Counted from the stretch's first letter, positions 22,427 through 34,354 are shown. The stretch is DNA of 64,000 nt from Nymphaea colorata (GCF_008831285.2 NC_045139.1:31903706-31967705), one strand, 5' to 3'. The notes: generated from the letters alone by a model not told the origin. Program-made: numbers and translations.

Positions 22427-24852
22427 ATGGATTGGAATGACGAGAATAGCTCGGTGGTGGTGAAGCCCTCGAACACCAGAGGTACTAGGAACAATTGCCC
22501 TCTTGCCACATTCTCTTTTATTTTCTTTAACTTGAACCTTTGAATTTTTTCAGTTTGAAATATGATCGGTTATCGTTTCTTTCCTTTCTTTTTCTTTTTG
22601 TGGGGATTTGGGATTCGAAATCCGTAGGGGAGGGAGCTCACAGAGATCGGAAAGCACTCAGAGACGTCACACAGTTTGTGGGTTTACCACCTCTGCCTCC
22701 AGGGAACAACAAGCAGAGGTCTCCATGGTGATAAGAAATATATTGCCTTTTCTTTTTCTATTTCTCTGTGTTCTTTAGCGGTTCCAGGTTCTTTTCTCAT
22801 TCTCCTGATGAATGTTCTTTATACTAAAAAAAATCAGCAATCTAAAGCGAGAAGTGCCGAACAGACCGATCACAAGGTGGGCGTTATTGATCCACTTTCT
22901 CCTTCTGCTCGTGTTCTTGCGATTTTCACTTAATTGGAACTGAACTTTTCTGCTTGGCTCTTCTGTTTAGACAATTAGCTGCGCTATTGGCAAATAAACG
23001 AAGTGGAGATCAGGTTAAGTAATTTCTTTTGGAGACAAAAGCTATATCTGGAAAAGAAGAAGCGGATTTTTCTTGTAACGATTCATGCAATACATTCTCA
23101 CCAATTTTTTGGCCTTCTAGGATTTCAATCAAAAGAAGGAATGGGGAAAGGTTTTACGATTAGGACCAGAAGACAAGAAGAAAGCCGTCAACTGTGATCA
23201 GGGTTTACAAAAATCGCCAATCATCGAGATAAACAATGCGGAATCATCATACATGGAAGTGGACCCTTGTTTTCATACGATAAAGTACACGGTGGCTATA
23301 CTTGATGAAGAAAGCGATGAGGAATCAACGGTGAGCATCACGGCTGAAGTTTGTTTATTCAGAAATCTGTATTATCTCTGATGCAGGGTACTTGGCCTTT
23401 TATTTTTATTCCTCTTACTGCAAAGTTTGAAAAGGAACAGCAGAATGATGATGAACTCAATGAAGTTGAGATGGAGGATGATATAAACATTGACCAGATA
23501 GATGCGCAGAATCCTTTGGCAGTGGTTGATTATGTAGAAGAAATCTATGCCTTCCATAGGCAAAGAGAGGTGAATGTATGATGCAATCCAGTGACCAATT
23601 GTTGGTTGTTCCCTGTGCATATTAGATTACAAAGAACTGAACACCATGAACACATTCCTCTTTTGATTTTTTTCAGAACTCAAGCTGCATATGCTCCAAT
23701 TACATTGCTCGTCAACCAGACATTAATGAGAGAATGAGGGCTATTCTGGTCGACTGGCTGATCGAGGTCAATCAAATGACTGTCTCTCTTAATCTAATAT
23801 TTAGTACTGAACTAATCTGCCATTGAGTTGCCTGGAGGTCATCGAAACCATTTTCTGCAGGTTCATTCCAGATTCAACCTTATGGATGAGACTTTATTCC
23901 TGACAGTGAATATTCTCGATAGATTCCTGCAACGTCGGACGATCATGAGGAAGAATCTTCAGTTGGTTGGTCTGACGGCCATGCTTGTGGCATGCAAGTA
24001 TGAGGAAGTGCTGGTCCCAGTTATAAACGACTTCATTCTGATATCTGACAACGCATATAGCAGAGAGCAGGTTCTGGGGATGGTAATAGAGTTCTTTGTG
24101 AATTAGTTAATTATACTCCCTCAATAGATAAGTCTGTTCATTTCTCGAACATGGTACAGGAGAAACTGATAATCAACACATTGGAGTTCAATTTCTCGGA
24201 ACCAACCCCATATGTTTTCTTGAGGAGGTTCCTCAAGGCAGTGCAATCTGAGAAGAAGGTAGTTTGTACTCTGCAATTGTAAATATGAAACACTCGTTCC
24301 AAGAGATTTCTTGTTGAATCGTTATATGTGACATCCCACAGATTGAATACCTCTCGTGCTACCTAAGTGAGCTCTCTCTTGTCGACTATGGAATGCTCAA
24401 GTACAGACCATCAATGGTGGCTGCTGCAGCGGTCTACTCTGCTCAATGTATGATCAAAGGATTCAAATGTTGGTCCAGGACTTCTGAACACCACAGTCGA
24501 TACTCCGAAGATGACATACTGTGAGTTTTTTCAAATTATGTCGACTACCATATGCTCCATGACAGCTCATGGTGTTCAGAGCAACCATGGTGCTGCTGGA
24601 GATGTGTGAGTGTGCCGCATGTTTTCGAATAACACGTGATAACTCACATACCCAATGACAAGATTTAGTGTGATACTTAATCCCTATTTGATTTTCTTCT
24701 GAACCAGAGAATGTGCTAGAATATTGGTTCACCTGCATAAGAAGGCTGGTTCGGGGAAGCTAACTGGCGTATACAGGAAGTATAATACTCTTCGGTTTGA
24801 TTTCTCTGCAACAACTGCACCAGCATTTTTCCTTCTAGATCAGTGTTCGTGA
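22427..24852 (+). CDS. CYCB2: B2-type mitotic cyclin
   Basis: Eleven exons join without a frame break: 22427-22481, 22628-22727, 22838-22876, 22971-23013, 23121-23330, 23426-23569, 23677-23766, 23861-24082, 24160-24258, 24342-24520 and 24708-24852. They give 1326 nt and 441 residues. A destruction box, RKALRDVTQ, lies at residues 26-34, so APC/C-dependent turnover is expected. The N-terminal cyclin box contains [12 protein letters not shown] (217-228), [14 protein letters not shown] and LVACKYEE; the C-terminal box contains [19 protein letters not shown] and ends near [18 protein letters not shown]2 cyclins bind CDKs and drive G2/M entry, mainly in the nucleus. Exon 6 has a second possible acceptor at 23387 that would add 13 in-frame residues of unusual composition, so I prefer 23426. 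The sequence aligns well with remembered Arabidopsis CYCB2 features. Confidence 0.94.
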
Positions 24853-24999
24853 CAAACTTTATCACAGATGAGGAAGTTGCTCCACGTCTTGTGCAATAGA
24901 AGTTGCAGCAGCATTCAAAGACATTAATACTGCTTTTCTTTTCCTGCTTTATGGTAGACAAGCATGCATAGATTTTCAGTTTTCCATGTTCAGTGGTTT

Positions 25000-26560
25000 A
25001 CCCAGTCATTTCTAGTTGTCCAGACTTATGTGTAACTCAATAGTTGTGCTTTCTGTAAAACTAGAGATAGAATTGAATGAATATGACTTATATGTGACTT
25101 ACCTCAATAGTTATGCAAGACAAGAAGAACGTTGTCAATGAAAACCTCGCTTTTCCAGTTTTCCCTTACATCGTGAAATTGTAATTTGTTTTATGAATTT
25201 CATACATGAGAAGGAAAGATCTGTTAACAAAAAGAAGTTGAAGGATATTTGCCAAAATGTCATTCAAGAGCATTACTTCTCCAGGTTATTTTCTTCTCAT
25301 GTATTTATCAGCAAAGCTGTTTTCTTGAAGATTCTTCGAGATTACAGAAAATAAAAACATGTAAAAGTTGTAAAATTATGAGTTTCCTACTAAAATTTAT
25401 ACACAAAATATGTTAAAAATTAAAATTACGTTTCAAAACATCAAAAGAAGGAAAAGTACCACGATAACATTATCTCCAATAATATGTATATATTACTTAA
25501 TAGGTTTTGCTAATCTGTTATCTCCAATAATAAGTATATATTACTTAATAGCTTTTGCTAATCTGCACCTGGATATCCTGTACACTTGACATGAACAAAT
25601 TATTTTCAGTTCAAACCTGGATATCCTGTTGCATATAATGCGGCAAAGTTGTTTTTTTCGCTAAAATCTTGCGAAATTTTCGGCCATATTTTAAAAAGCT
25701 TAGAAAGAAACTCCATAAAATAAAATGCAAAAAATGTGAAAATAAAAAATGAACTAATAGAAAATGCCAAAAAACAACTAAAAATGTGAAAAAATGTGTT
25801 TTCATCGTCTTTTTTGGAATTTTTTCGTTTTGTCATTTTTTTCAAAAAGATGGGTCTTTTTACAGTTTTATACCACTAACCTAATTTTGAAGTATAAAAC
25901 GAGTTTTTCTCGGGAAAAAGGGTTAGTTTTCTTCTTGAAGAATACGATTTAAACCTCTGCAAGTTCTATGTGAGTCTTTTTTTCCTTCTTTCGTAATTTT
26001 ACAAAAACAGAAAGAGTAGTCTGTTGTGATCATGTATATTTTACGTACAGGAAGACACTCAAGCTGCTTATTCTTTATGACAATAATGACGAGGAGGGGG
26101 TGCTTGTTCTAATGAATACACTCATCCTCCTTAAATTTCATGAACGTCAAATGGTCTGGAAATATAATGTGGATTAGATTATAAATATTTGATTACTCGG
26201 AGTCTGATCATATTCGATGATTGGATCCAACAAAATGCTGCAATGTGATCGGTGACATGGAAGACGATAATGAATGGCCATGTTCACTTCTTTGGACTTC
26301 CATTTTATTGAATCAAAAAACAGATTGGTTGTACCATTTTTTAATACATAGAAAGGATCTTCCAAATACTTCAAAACCAAGTAATTTAATATCCAACTTG
26401 GCAGTATATGGCACTCCAATAATCCAACTTTGTCACATATCACTAGAGATCTCTGTTTTTTCTTCATTTTTTTACTCAAGAAAACTGCATACTGGCCGAG
26501 AGACTAGCACCCTTGGCCCCGGGTCCTATGCTTGCTTCGGCAAGCCAATGCCCAAATCAA
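25000..26560. other. intergenic, no gene recognised
   Basis: The first few hundred bases probably include the cyclin 3' UTR. A 48-bp exact-length tandem duplication is described separately. From 25620 to 25850 the DNA is a low-complexity A/T-rich repeat with AAAATGTGAAAA words. No coding region was recognised. Confidence 0.45.
25470..25565 (+). repeat. two-copy 48-bp tandem repeat
   Basis: Units begin TTATCTCCAATAATA at 25470 and 25518 and end TTTTGCTAATCTG. They differ at two positions (ATGTATA against AAGTATA, and AGGTT against AGCTT). Just downstream, ACCTGGATATCCTGT occurs at 25567 and again 48 bp later at 25615. Confidence 0.88.
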
Positions 26561-26569
26561 ACTCAGTAG

Positions 26570-26953
26570 TGTAAAACCCTAAAAATTTAGTATCATATTT
26601 AAGATTGTGAGAGATTTATAAAGGTTTATAAAGAGGGTTATTAAATAGATAGTTGTCATTGTTCCTAGCATTTTTGAGATTGGAGCTAAAACTGTTAGGA
26701 TTTACCGAATCAGAGCCTCGAGCCCAGGAGTGGGTCTAATTGTTATAATGGTATCAAAGCCAGTTCAACACTCGAACCTAGGGTCCCACACACGCGGATG
26801 TGTGTCTTAAGGGGATGGATTGTAACACCTCAAAATTTTAGTCTCACATTGAAGATTGAGAGAGATATTCAAAAACTTATAAAAATAGTTATTAAATAAA
26901 TAATTGTTCGCTTTTTTAGGTCTGGCGAACGGAGAGTGGATCTGATTGTCACA
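26570..26953 (+). mobile_element. TRIM retrotransposon (miniature LTR element) with target duplication
   Basis: The 5' LTR (26570-26747) starts TGTAAAACCC and the 3' LTR (26821-26953) starts TGTAACACCT and ends GATTGTCACA. Both carry TTAAGATTGTGAGAG-type or GAAGATTGAGAGAG sequence and a TTATAAA stretch. The 3' copy lacks about 45 bp present in the 5' copy. Directly after the 5' LTR, TGGTATCAAAGCCAGTTC at 26749-26766 is a methionine-initiator-tRNA primer-binding site with one change from TGGTATCAGAGC. A purine-rich AAGGGGATGGAT ends at 26820 before the 3' LTR. The internal region is only 73 bp and non-coding. The 5-bp sequence AGTAG flanks both sides (26565-26569 and 26954-26958). The element depends on enzymes supplied in trans. 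Confidence 0.88.
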
Positions 26954-26959
26954 AGTAGT

Positions 26960-29713
26960 GTCCACACATGAATCAAACAAAATTAATGACAAATCTATGA
27001 TCACTTCCAAACACGTTTGTTTCTTTTTTAGGGTTAGGAAATGACCAATTACATTAGAAGGGCAATTCTAGCACGCATTTCCATGCATACGACATGTGTC
27101 CTAGGAGGCAATACCGGCACATTTTTTTGTGCACATGACGTGTGTGGCAATCCCGACACATTTTTTGTGCACACACGACGGGTGTCCTAGACACATGCAC
27201 CAATAATTCAGGATGCCTTTGGTTGTGCATTTTGATTACAAGTGACTCTTCCCAAATGGGGAACTGCAACATGTCTTGCCCAGCTTCTTGCCCCATTGAT
27301 GAAGCCAACTTCATATTGCCTAGTCACGACCCAATGTTGAAGTCAGTTGTCTCTTTGCAAGAAAAGCTGTGGCCTCCATGAATGCTCAACTGCATCGAGT
27401 AGACAAGCCTCCCCAGGACGTGAGCATGGAGTGCTCTAGAAAAGCACCTTTATAAGATCCAATCACATTGCCAAAGAGTTAGACAGCCATGATTGAGCTT
27501 CAAAACAACCGTTCTCCTTGGCCACAGTTGAGTTTCAGAAAGAGCCACATGTGGGCCGGGGTGGGCAGTTGCCCACACCAGCTCTTCAAATGTTTTTAGA
27601 CATACACCCTTCCAGATATAAATGTTTTTTAAACGTGTGCCCCTCCAGCGAATTTTTCTGGCTTCGTCACAAGAGTCCATATGTGCATATTGCAGAACTC
27701 AGTGCCATTTCTAGGGATGAGAATGAACGGAGCATAGATTCTCACCCTCAGGTGCCAAAAGCAGGCTCAGTACTCTTGGGGAGAAGGTGGAGGGGGGAGC
27801 GTAGGGGATTCGTCACTTTTATTGGGCAGTACGATGAAATACTCTTGTTGCTCATCAAAAGAATTTGGTATATATTGACTTGTAGGATTTTGTGAGAAAT
27901 TTAGGTCTGTTATTAACCAGATTTGGATTGGGTGTTGAGTATGATGTTTGATTGAGACTTGACAAAGATTCTACCCGATTATACAGGAGTGTAAGATCTT
28001 ATGCTACTCGTATCAGAATTTTACCCTAAGAATTAGGGTTTCGGTCCAAAACTAAATTCTAATCCAATTATATGAGGTCTGGTAAGGCCTGAACTTGAAC
28101 TATCTAAATTCTTGTTGTTGTTTCTTTTTTTTTCGCTTACAATTGAAAACCTAGCTTTGAGGTTAGCCAACCTATAATGGGTCAGACTTGGGCCGGCTAT
28201 TTGACCTACGGACCAGCCCGTTAAGAAAGAAAAAACTAGCAAGGTCGGGCCGGCCTGGGTTGGAGATCCCGGGGGGTCTCGCTTGGCATGAGACACACCT
28301 ATAAACCCCGTCTCTCCATATTTTTCATTTTTTATTTCCTTTTCTCTCTCTCTTCATCTTCTTTAGCGAGAAGTCAATCATCCCTACCGTCGTCTATCAC
28401 CACGGGTTTATGAGAAATTAGAAAAAAAAAAAAAAGCACTGATAGTCTTCAATGGTGGACATTGAGCTGGGTACCAAACAGACATAAAATTGACGGTTAG
28501 GTCAAACCTGATAACTAAACAGACAAGCTCCGGGTGCGCCCGAATCTAGCTTTGTGGAGCCTTGGCCAGGTAGAAAGCTACCAACCAAAAAGAAAGGGTT
28601 AGTAACTTTGTCACTTTTTCTAGAAAAAGGTAAAAGAAGAAATGACAAAGAAGTAGCTCCAAGAAATTGCCACGGCTTCTAATAAGAGACACCACACATA
28701 AAGATGGCTAACGACCAAGAACGCTTCATTGTCTTTGTCTTTCCTTTCGTTTTCTCAAATTCACCATGAGCAACTGCTTTTTTAGGTTAATTTCATAGAA
28801 TTCCTTCTTCTAGGATTTTTCATACGAGCTCATTGAGAACTCAAAACTTTAATGTGAAGTAAAATGTGATCTAGGGGTTTGACCCGTTTGGTTGGATTAG
28901 TCTTCCATAAGTGGTTAGTCGCTGGTTCAAATCTTAAAGGTACTTGTTCTGTAAGTTTCAGATGAGCAGGCGGGGTATTTCATCACATCCGTGCCTTAAG
29001 TTGACATGTGTCAGGCCTATTGGGTATAGGAGAATTATGTGTTGGGTTTTAACTCTTTAGAGTAACGATGAAGTCTTTAGTTGCGGGTGAGTAGGGTTTG
29101 ACCCACTACCCGAAAAAGGCCGAAGCTCCCGGCCAACCCCTCATTCTCCAAGGTACATGGCCTACATCGTGTTTTGAGATGCCACCCCTACCATACTTCA
29201 ACTTACGTGTCGATGGCCCCTCGTTTGCAACAAAGAGAGTTGGCCCTCGAGGAATCAAAGTGAAGTCTGGTCGCCTACCAGCGCTATTCAATCCCATTGG
29301 ACCAACGCCCTTGGGGATAACGATGAAGTCTTTAGTTGAGGGTGATTTCATTCAAGTAATTTTTTTTTTTAAAAAAAAAGAACAAAGAGAAGTGAAGTGA
29401 GATGTGCCAAGGAAACTACTTGAATCCATATTTCATTTTAGCACTACATGGCATGTGAGAGAGATCCATAATGGAAGGGAAAAGTGGATGAGTGATACAT
29501 TGAGGAACTCACACAGACACACACACTCTCTCTCTACCAAGGAGATGTTCCAATGAATCTATAGTACTATGGATTATGAATAATACAAACAAACAATAAT
29601 TGGTTGAAAATCTAGGCAATTAATTGTCACACTCAATATATATTGAACTTACTTGATGAATAGAGATCCCAGTCTATATTTAAATATAGAATCTTTCCTT
29701 TTATTTAATTTTA

Positions 29714-29760
<47 letters not shown>

Positions 29761-31370
29761 ATATATAGTCTTTCTTTTTATTTAATTTGGTTAAAAAACA
29801 GTCCCAAAGGTGCATTGGCAACTTGCAGTTGCTTGGCCATGCATGCTTTTCAAGATAAAGTGAATATTTTGCGACAGTTTTAGTGATACAAAATCTTAAA
29901 AACCATTCAACTATAGAGGTAGTTAGCTGCATTCAATTTTCCTATATATATATATATATATATATATTTATTGAGAAATTGATTGACCATTTGAGTGAGA
30001 GTCAAAAACCAACCCAATTAAAATTAAATATTGATTTTTTTTTTACAATCTAACTCTTATAGATGTAACCATGAAAGTTACTTTGGTGAGAAACATGTAT
30101 TGAGGTAATCACTTTTTTACTTGAATAATGTTTTCTTTAATAGTAAAAAAGTGAACGGCTCATATAAAGTCAAAAATATTATAATAAAAAAAAAGCAAAC
30201 ATTTTACAAAAAATAGCTTGATTTAAAACATTATTTAATAGTAGTCTACTGTTTATATACATTAAGATGTTCACGTTCTATTTAAAATATTCTTTTAACA
30301 CAATCTAAGAGGTTTTTTTTTTTTTTGGTCTCTTGCCTTCGCGGCCCGATATTTACCAATTACCAATCTAACCATTGACATAATCTCATTGTATTCGTTG
30401 AATTATGCTCGCTGAGACAATTTCTCTCCAATTATTGTCTTTTCATATGTATTTAAAATTTTTATTATTTTAATATGCGTTGTGTCCTTTTTATATAAGT
30501 TTTTTTTTTTTTTTGCCAAATAAACGACAATCCATTCAGCTGATCTTGCCTGGTGTGACGATTCACTGAGTCAACATTGTTTATTATTATTATTATTTTT
30601 TCTTATCTGCTTTTCAAGATTGCCTTATCTCGAAATATATTTAAATTCAATAATTGGCCTGACACTGTTCAGAACACCACTTTTTCCAGAACCTTTTTTT
30701 TTTTTTTGTCGCCATGTTGATGACAGGAAAGCCCCATTTATGGAAATATTTGAATCCATTCCTCACTTGTAGTTGACTAGAACTTTCCTTTCTGGATTCT
30801 CTTGTGCAACATCTTATAAGGCAGATGCAAGCATACATTAATCTCGGTAGACTGTTTAACCCTTCTGTTATTGGCAGCTTATGGCCACAAATGATAAGTT
30901 AGCCTTAAGAGGCATACTAATGGAAAGGGAGCGGTCGGAAAAGGAGCGGCCGATAACCGGCCGATGAATATTAACCGGCCGGTGAGTATTTGGTCATCAG
31001 TTTAATTCTTGTGAGCGTTATTTTCTTAAATTTGATGAAGTAGGGTGCAGCATCGGATTGAAGGTATACTATTCTTACACTCAATGCTCGCACAACCATG
31101 GGCCATGTGGCCGAGGAGAAAAAGTGCGGGGGTGGCTTCGGGTGCCAAATTGGCATCATGGATAGGTCAAAGCCATTCGAAAAACCTGTTATCACTTTTC
31201 TGCGACCAACCAAAATGCTATTTGTCTACTTTTGAAGTACCAAGGTGTCATTCTACCTAAAATCTCATGTTTGACCCCCCCCCCTCTCTCTCTCTCTCTC
31301 TCTAAATGAACAATACAATGGTGTGCTGCAGAAGCAAGCCTTGCTTTGACAAGTCATCTTTCATGAAAGG
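26960..31370. other. intergenic with dispersed repeats, no gene recognised
   Basis: Contains a repeat of the GGCGGAGCCAG family at about 27553-27675, with the palindrome GTGGGCAGTTGCCCAC and the end TTTTTCTGGCTTCGTCAC. A 21-bp direct repeat, TAACGATGAAGTCTTTAGTT plus G, is at 29063 and 29318. TA microsatellites lie at about 29716-29757 and 29944-29968. A GC-rich tandem word, TAACCGGCCG[A/G]TGA[A/G]TAT, is at 30953 and 30972. Long A/T runs lie between. No protein-coding gene was recognised. Confidence 0.45.
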
Positions 31371-31377
31371 ATAGTAG

Positions 31378-31712
31378 TGGTGGGAAGTGGCAAAAATACA
31401 CTTAGCTAGTAATTTTTCATGGAAGGGGCTAAATTATAGTTTCAAAATTTTTTGACCGGAACTGAAATACCATTTTTTAAAATTTTTGTATAAGATACAT
31501 AAATACTTTTAAAATTTATGTGTAAATTTTTAAAAAGAAATTTTCAGAGGTGGGGTCAGGCCCATGGAAACCTTCATCAGCCCATGAAAAATTTATCCAA
31601 ATGGCTTATTGTCATACAGTATGATTCAAAAATCACATTGAATGTCGACGCCACAAGTGGACTTTGCCCACAAGCGTCTCTTAGCAAAAAAAAAAATCCT
31701 CGCTTCGCCACT
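31378..31712. repeat. dispersed repeat related to the GGCxCCGCC family
   Basis: The stretch reads GGGGCTAAATTATAGTTTCA, TTTTTTGACCGG, a middle rich in AAAATTT, then GAGGTGGGGTCAGGCCCATGG and a right edge CTCGCTTCGCCACTCG. It matches the layout of the copy at 20742-20920 (GGTGGGGCCAGGGCCCA). No coding capacity. Confidence 0.55.
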
Positions 31713-31719
31713 CGTAGTA

Positions 31720-32700
31720 AGAGACTAGTCCACAAAGTTGTGGCAATGGGCTGAGAAGATTCATTCTGAACATATTCATTAAGCATCAAGAGTCTCACCA
31801 ATGTGGGAGAGATATATAGTACCTGCTACTTCCTCCTCCATCCTTTGGTATTTAAGAATTACTCTCAAAAGTTAAGGGCCTAAGCTTTGGCGGAAATAAA
31901 GTATAAGCTATCTAGTGAGTTACTATTCCCACTGTTTAGCTGAAAGTATTCCAAAACTTTATTTTGAGCACAAAGCATCGTTTTGGAGGCAAAACAACCT
32001 TTCCGAAGCATATGAGTGACATTAAAAGACTGACAAACTTCGATTTCAAAACCCTAAAACATTCACCAAAAATTGCATTTTTGTATATATAACCCAACAC
32101 AAACAAACTAGTTTCTATAAATATCAAAAACCCAATTTTTTCCAAAAATTAGTTTTCACAACAAACAACTTTTTTCTCATGGTGGTATCCATACATGTAA
32201 TTCTTTCCTAAATTTATTTGATATTTCCTGCATCATTTTTTTTATTAATCAAAAGTAAAACTCTTAAAAGTAAAACTCTTTCAATAGGTTGCCGTATAGG
32301 TGGTTGGTTAGTTTTCATTTCAAAAGTTTTTTTGTTTTTTTGTGTCGTAAAAGGATCATTTCATTTTTTTTTTTGGAGGGTGGTAGGTCTACTTAGCGTG
32401 GCAGCGGCCTGTCTCCCTTCAAAATTTCAAAAAAAAAAAAATACATGTAGTTTTTTTAAATTTCACTATATCAAGATATTGAAAAATTTTACTTTGATTT
32501 CTGTGAAAATTTTTAAAGTATGGTTCAACCCTCTTAATAGAAAATTACTAACTCAGCCAATTAACTCATCCTAAAGTAAAAGGTGGACATGGATTCTCCA
32601 AAAGAAATAGCTAACTGCAAGGGGAAAATGTATATAAATACAAAAGCTTTTCCCCTTCTTGTACTTTAAACTTGCAGTGCTTGCAGCTGTATGTTCGTCG
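31720..32700. other. intergenic, no gene recognised
   Basis: AT-rich sequence with a 15-bp tandem duplication (AAAAGTAAAACTCTT) near 32251-32280. Part of the right end may be 3' UTR of the nucleoredoxin-like gene. Confidence 0.4.
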
Positions 32701-32958
32701 TCGTCAAGTTATCAAGAAGAAATGGACAAAAAAAAAAAGGAAGACGACAAGAAACAATGAAGCCTCCATGAGACTAAAAGAGCCTGAATCATTTCAGCAG
32801 GAACCAGAGCATTAGCCATTAAAGCATTCCAAAACTCCAAACTACCACTGAAAAGAAAGATATGATATGATGTTTCTGTCAACAAAAGCACCACCAAGTT
32901 GAAGAAGAAAACACACAACAGACCACAGGAACGGGGCCATCCCCACATGATCCTAACA

Positions 32959-34074
32959 TCAGTCATCTCCCCCAAGTTTTGCCCAATTTTTCTCTGTAAC
33001 ACATCTTGGGTGCACTTCATATCCACATGTTATGCATTGGTACGCCCATACCGAGCCCTGCTCATCACACTCACAGCATATGAACGGGCCACCTCCAGAC
33101 GAAGCAGAAACCAGCCGGAGCGGATGATGATGACCGGAATGCAGCCGGAACTTGGGGAAGCTCTTAGCTTCCTCATCCATTCGTTTCTCTAGTGACCTGA
33201 CATGGTCTTGAGTAAACGGATAAGCATTCTCCATGTACAGGTTGATGAGGCTTCTACCCTCTCCGGTCACGCTCTTGCCATCTGGTCCAATAATAATCAG
33301 ACAAGGAATTCTTCTTACGTCAAAGTATCTGACCAGAGATCTCGTTTTCTCATCATTGAAGGGCACAGCCAGCCATGGCATGACCTCATAATATAACTCG
33401 AATGTTGCTTCGTCTCTGTCACTAGAAACGAAGACTACTTCGAACTGATCTTTGGTACCCATCGCTCGTTTGATCTTATTGTAGACAGAAATCAATCTTG
33501 GCGTGAATTTAAAGCCTGGCGAGCACCATTGAGCCGAGAAGTAGAGTGCCACAGTCTTCCCCACCAGAGAAGTTACCGGCACCTGCTTCACAGATGAGTG
33601 GGAGCGCAAGAAGTCTCTTCCTGTTGAAGGATTTGACAGGAGGGAGACGATGGTCTGCTTTGATCTCTTTTCCTCATCTTCTTTCCTTAGATATTCCACT
33701 CGCTTCGTAGTGAATGGAAAGGCGTCAACGCCGTACTTGTACACGAGATCCACGCCTTCCGCCTGCGTTGTCTTCATCTCAGCGTCGAGGAAAATCAAAG
33801 AGGGAATCCCTTCGATCTGAAACATCCCGCTCAGCATCTTTCTCGACTCCAAATCCGAGAATGGTACAGCAAGCCAAGGCATTGAAGCTCGGTACTCGTC
33901 GAATGAAGCCGCGTTCTCGTCAAAGGAGATGAAGACGATCTCGAACAAGGCACCTTGTTCCTTAAGCTTGCCATAGAGAGAAGCTAAGACTGGAGTGAAC
34001 TTTTGGGATGCAGAATTCCAGTTTGCAGAGAAGTAAAGGCCCAGTATGTGTCCTTTCAATTCTTCTACTTTTAC
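32959..34074 (-). CDS. nucleoredoxin-like protein (tandem thioredoxin folds plus DC1 zinc finger), 5' end unresolved
   Basis: One long exon encodes 371 residues, starting at a good acceptor (TTCTCTATCCAG then GTAAAAGTAG) and ending GGDD. Two thioredoxin-like modules are present. Each has YFSAxW, then a MPWLAVPF motif and a cis-proline loop (EGIPSLIFLD; RRIPCLIIIG). The C-terminal tail is a cysteine/histidine DC1 module (CCECDEQGSVWAYQC, CGYEVHPRC). Plant nucleoredoxins are cytosolic and nuclear disulfide reductases with WCxxC sites. Here module 1 reads WNSAS (34020-34006) with no cysteine, and module 2 reads WCSPG (33528-33514) with one, so ordinary dithiol chemistry seems unlikely. The frame stays open upstream to a TAA at 34152-34150 and reads SESLLSNGE, which resembles the usual N-terminal lead-in. 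The first coding exon and start codon were not found with confidence. Confidence 0.85.
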   Translation of the reverse strand, partial: VKVEELKGHILGLYFSANWNSASQKFTPVLASLYGKLKEQGALFEIVFISFDENAASFDEYRASMPWLAVPFSDLESRKMLSGMFQIEGIPSLIFLDAEMKTTQAEGVDLVYKYGVDAFPFTTKRVEYLRKEDEEKRSKQTIVSLLSNPSTGRDFLRSHSSVKQVPVTSLVGKTVALYFSAQWCSPGFKFTPRLISVYNKIKRAMGTKDQFEVVFVSSDRDEATFELYYEVMPWLAVPFNDEKTRSLVRYFDVRRIPCLIIIGPDGKSVTGEGRSLINLYMENAYPFTQDHVRSLEKRMDEEAKSFPKFRLHSGHHHPLRLVSASSGGGPFICCECDEQGSVWAYQCITCGYEVHPRCVTEKNWAKLGGDD

Positions 34075-34290
34075 CTGGATAGAGAACAGGATACGATTTA
34101 TCACTTCTCCATTCGAAAGCAGTGACTCGCTATCCGTATTAAAAGCAGTTTAACAGTCTTACTTTCACCTTTTTCTTCTTTGCTTTTGCGTCCCATTTGA
34201 CTCTGGGACCCTGATCTGTCAGTATAGAATTACTTTTTTCAAGCAAGTGAATAATATCAATGTATATGAACTTTAAATGTGAGTCTGTGA

Positions 34291-34295
<5 letters not shown>

Positions 34296-34351
<56 letters not shown>
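34296..34351. repeat. (TA)n microsatellite
   Basis: Twenty-eight uninterrupted AT dinucleotides, about 145 bp upstream of the nucleoredoxin-like main exon. Confidence 0.95.

Positions 34352-34354
<3 letters not shown>

Noticed and set aside
28880-28950. Possible tRNA-derived SINE with GGTTCAAATC (B-box-like)
   Set aside because: The A-box is weak, no clear 3' tail or target duplication is visible, and no second copy was found in the window.
29098-29400. Overlapping open frames on both strands
   Set aside because: No recognisable protein and the flanking 21-bp direct repeat suggests repetitive DNA.
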